Positions 4,394-5,651 of a stretch of DNA of 5,651 nucleotides are shown in pieces (position 1 is the stretch's first letter; every line of letters begins with the position of its first letter). The DNA is from an uncultured Shinella sp. GTDB taxonomy: Bacteria > Pseudomonadota > Alphaproteobacteria > Rhizobiales > Rhizobiaceae. A program made the translations under genes and the position numbers. Location: NCBI GenBank assembly GCA_946481465.1, contig CAMLOC010000280.1, forward strand, positions 1 to 5,651, read 5' to 3'. Below the pieces are notes generated by a model, which did not search any database, had not been told where the DNA came from, and saw nothing but the letters and a program-made list of their open reading frames with translations.

Positions 4394-5651
4394 TTTCCGT
4401 GCGCTCCCTGACAAGCTGCCTGTAGTCCACCTTGCCATTCGGCGTCACCGGCAGCGCCTCGACCAGTTCCAGCGCGCGTGGCATCATATAGGCCGCAAGC
4501 CTGCCGGCGACCGCCTGCAGCACCGGCGCGGCCTCGACGCCCGGCTCCAGCGCCACGGCCACCGCATGGAGCTTCTGCCCGGCGAAATCGTCCGGCAGGC
4601 CGATGACGGCAACCTGGCGGAAGCGCCCGGTCGCCATGATCGCCTCTTCCACCTCCGACGGGCTGATGCGGTAGCCGGAGGATTTGATCATCGCATCGTT
4701 GCGGCCGATGAAGCTGAAGAAGCCGTCCTCGTCCTCCACCGCGAGGTCGCCGGAATAGCAGACGATATCGCCGCCCTCGTCCCTCGAACGGAAAGGGTTC
4801 TGCCGCAGCACCTTCGCCGTCTCCTCCGGCCGGTTCCAGTAGCCGCGCGAAACGGTCGGCCCGCGATGCACGAGAATGCCGGGCTCGCCCGGCTTCGCGC
4901 GGCGGCCGTCCTGCGTGACGATGAAGACCTCGCATTCGGGTATCGCCCTGCCGATCGAGGTCGGGCGGCGATCCAGCTCTTCCGGCGGCAGGTAGGTCGA
5001 GCGGAAGGCCTCGGTCAGCCCGTACATGAGAACGACCTTCGTTGCCGGCAGCATTCTCCTGAGATCGGCGACCGTGTGCGAGGGCACCGCCCCGCCGGAA
5101 TTGGTGATATAGCGTAGATGCGGCAGGACCGTCTTGTGCAGGAGCGGTGCCGCCTTCGTCAGGATCGCCCAGATGGTCGGCACGCCGGCAAGGGCGGTGA
5201 TCGCGTGGTCGCGCAGCGCGCGGACGATCTCGTCGCCGAAGCGGAAGGTCAGGATGACGGTCAGCGCTCCCTGCTCCACCGCGGTCAGGAGCTGGTTGAG
5301 GCCGTAGTCGAAGCTGAACGGCAGGATGGACAGGATGCGCTCGTCCGGCGTGATGGCAAGATAGGTCCGCACGATGCGCGCGCCCGCAAGGAGATTGCCG
5401 TGCGTTACCATCACGCCCTTGGGCCGGCCGGTCGAGCCCGACGTGTAGAGGATCGCCGCAAGGTCCTCGCCGATGGACTTATCTTTGATGGATGCGGGCG
5501 CCGTTTCCGCCATCTCCTCGACAAGAAGGATGCGCGGCTCGGCAACGCCGTGCAGGCTTTCGGCAACCATCGGCGCAAGGTCGCTACTGGTGATGACGAT
5601 GCGGGCGGCGCAATCGGCCACGATATGGCTGATCTGCGGGCCGCGCAGCAG
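4386..5651 (-). CDS. AMP-forming acyl/aminoacyl ligase, partial at 5' end (TIGR03098 type)
   Basis: The C-terminal 421 residues of an ANL-superfamily adenylating enzyme, which activates a carboxylate as acyl-AMP and passes it to CoA or a carrier-protein thiol. Residues are numbered from the window edge. Seen: the ATP-binding loop YTSGSTGRPKG (69-79); ITNSGGAVP (182-190); A5 motif YGLTEAFRSTY (210-220); A7 YSGDLA (299-304) with Asp302; A8 hinge GRNDAMIKSSGYRISPSEVEE (316-336); A10 PNGKVDY (404-410) with catalytic Lys407. All core motifs are intact. The frame is open to the window edge and its first residues, LLRGPQISHIVADCAARIV, match the family, so the GTG at 5621 is internal; about 90-110 N-terminal residues should lie beyond 5651. 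LTEAFRSTYLPPEELDRRPTSIG-type wording recalls the exosortase-A-associated ligases. The gene overlaps the decarboxylase gene by eight bases. A CoA ligase of another pathway is the main alternative. Confidence 0.92.
   Translation of the reverse strand: MLRGPQISHIVADCAARIVITSSDLAPMVAESLHGVAEPRILLVEEMAETAPASIKDKSIGEDLAAILYTSGSTGRPKGVMVTHGNLLAGARIVRTYLAITPDERILSILPFSFDYGLNQLLTAVEQGALTVILTFRFGDEIVRALRDHAITALAGVPTIWAILTKAAPLLHKTVLPHLRYITNSGGAVPSHTVADLRRMLPATKVVLMYGLTEAFRSTYLPPEELDRRPTSIGRAIPECEVFIVTQDGRRAKPGEPGILVHRGPTVSRGYWNRPEETAKVLRQNPFRSRDEGGDIVCYSGDLAVEDEDGFFSFIGRNDAMIKSSGYRISPSEVEEAIMATGRFRQVAVIGLPDDFAGQKLHAVAVALEPGVEAAPVLQAVAGRLAAYMMPRALELVEALPVTPNGKVDYRQLVRERTENG

Noticed and set aside
3125..4411. 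Plus-strand open frame of about 430 codons opposite the decarboxylase
   Set aside because: It has low-complexity Arg/Asp/Gly/Ala composition, no motif and no convincing ribosome binding site, and the opposite strand carries an intact catalytic motif set.
4394..4438. ATG at 4438 as the start of the decarboxylase
   Set aside because: It would overlap the ligase gene by more than 50 bases and adds a 15-residue segment with no family match. The ATG at 4393 has an AGGGAG site and an 8-base stop/start overlap typical of operons.
5619..5621. GTG as the start of the ligase
   Set aside because: The frame stays open to the window edge and the ten residues before it match the conserved family stretch, so this is an internal valine codon.

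Overview
The window is gene-dense, GC-rich DNA (roughly 60-65% G+C by eye). It holds five protein-coding genes and one AT-richer regulatory gap, with no RNA gene, CRISPR array, insertion sequence or replication origin that I can see. Base composition, codon use and the gene mix (a MurR/RpiR regulator facing an MFS permease and an Asp/Glu/hydantoin-racemase-type protein) suggest an alphaproteobacterium, perhaps of the Rhizobiales. That is a general impression, not a proven assignment.

Layout, left to right. Positions 2116 down to 10 (minus strand) carry a probable two-gene operon: an MFS metabolite permease of the sugar-porter fold (2116-659), then, 7 bases later, a racemase-superfamily protein (651-10). 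Positions 2117-2263 are a 147-base divergent promoter region. It contains a good sigma-70-like promoter for the permease operon and two TGAAA-N5-TTTTC elements overlapping it. Positions 2264-3106 (plus strand) encode a MurR/RpiR-type regulator with an N-terminal HTH and a C-terminal SIS domain, the obvious candidate to bind those elements. Six bases later it meets, tail to tail, a second minus-strand operon: an AMP-forming acyl/aminoacyl ligase (5651-4386, N-terminus beyond the window edge) that overlaps by 8 bases a PLP-dependent fold-type III decarboxylase (4393-3113).

How the genes may work together. The left module reads as uptake plus first-step metabolism of a small organic metabolite, controlled locally by the RpiR regulator. 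The substrate cannot be read from the sequence. The right module is a translationally coupled ligase-decarboxylase pair. From memory of family consensus sequences, it closely resembles the two enzymes found beside exosortase A in PEP-CTERM/exopolysaccharide loci (the TIGR03098/TIGR03099 type). Such a pair could activate an amino acid, load it on a carrier protein and decarboxylate it there. No carrier protein, exosortase or PEP-CTERM protein is in view.

Most worth a second look: the ligase-decarboxylase pair; a racemase-like protein lacking both usual catalytic cysteines and with an odd C-terminus; a 31-base near-perfect palindrome inside that gene; and the operator/promoter arrangement in the divergent gap.
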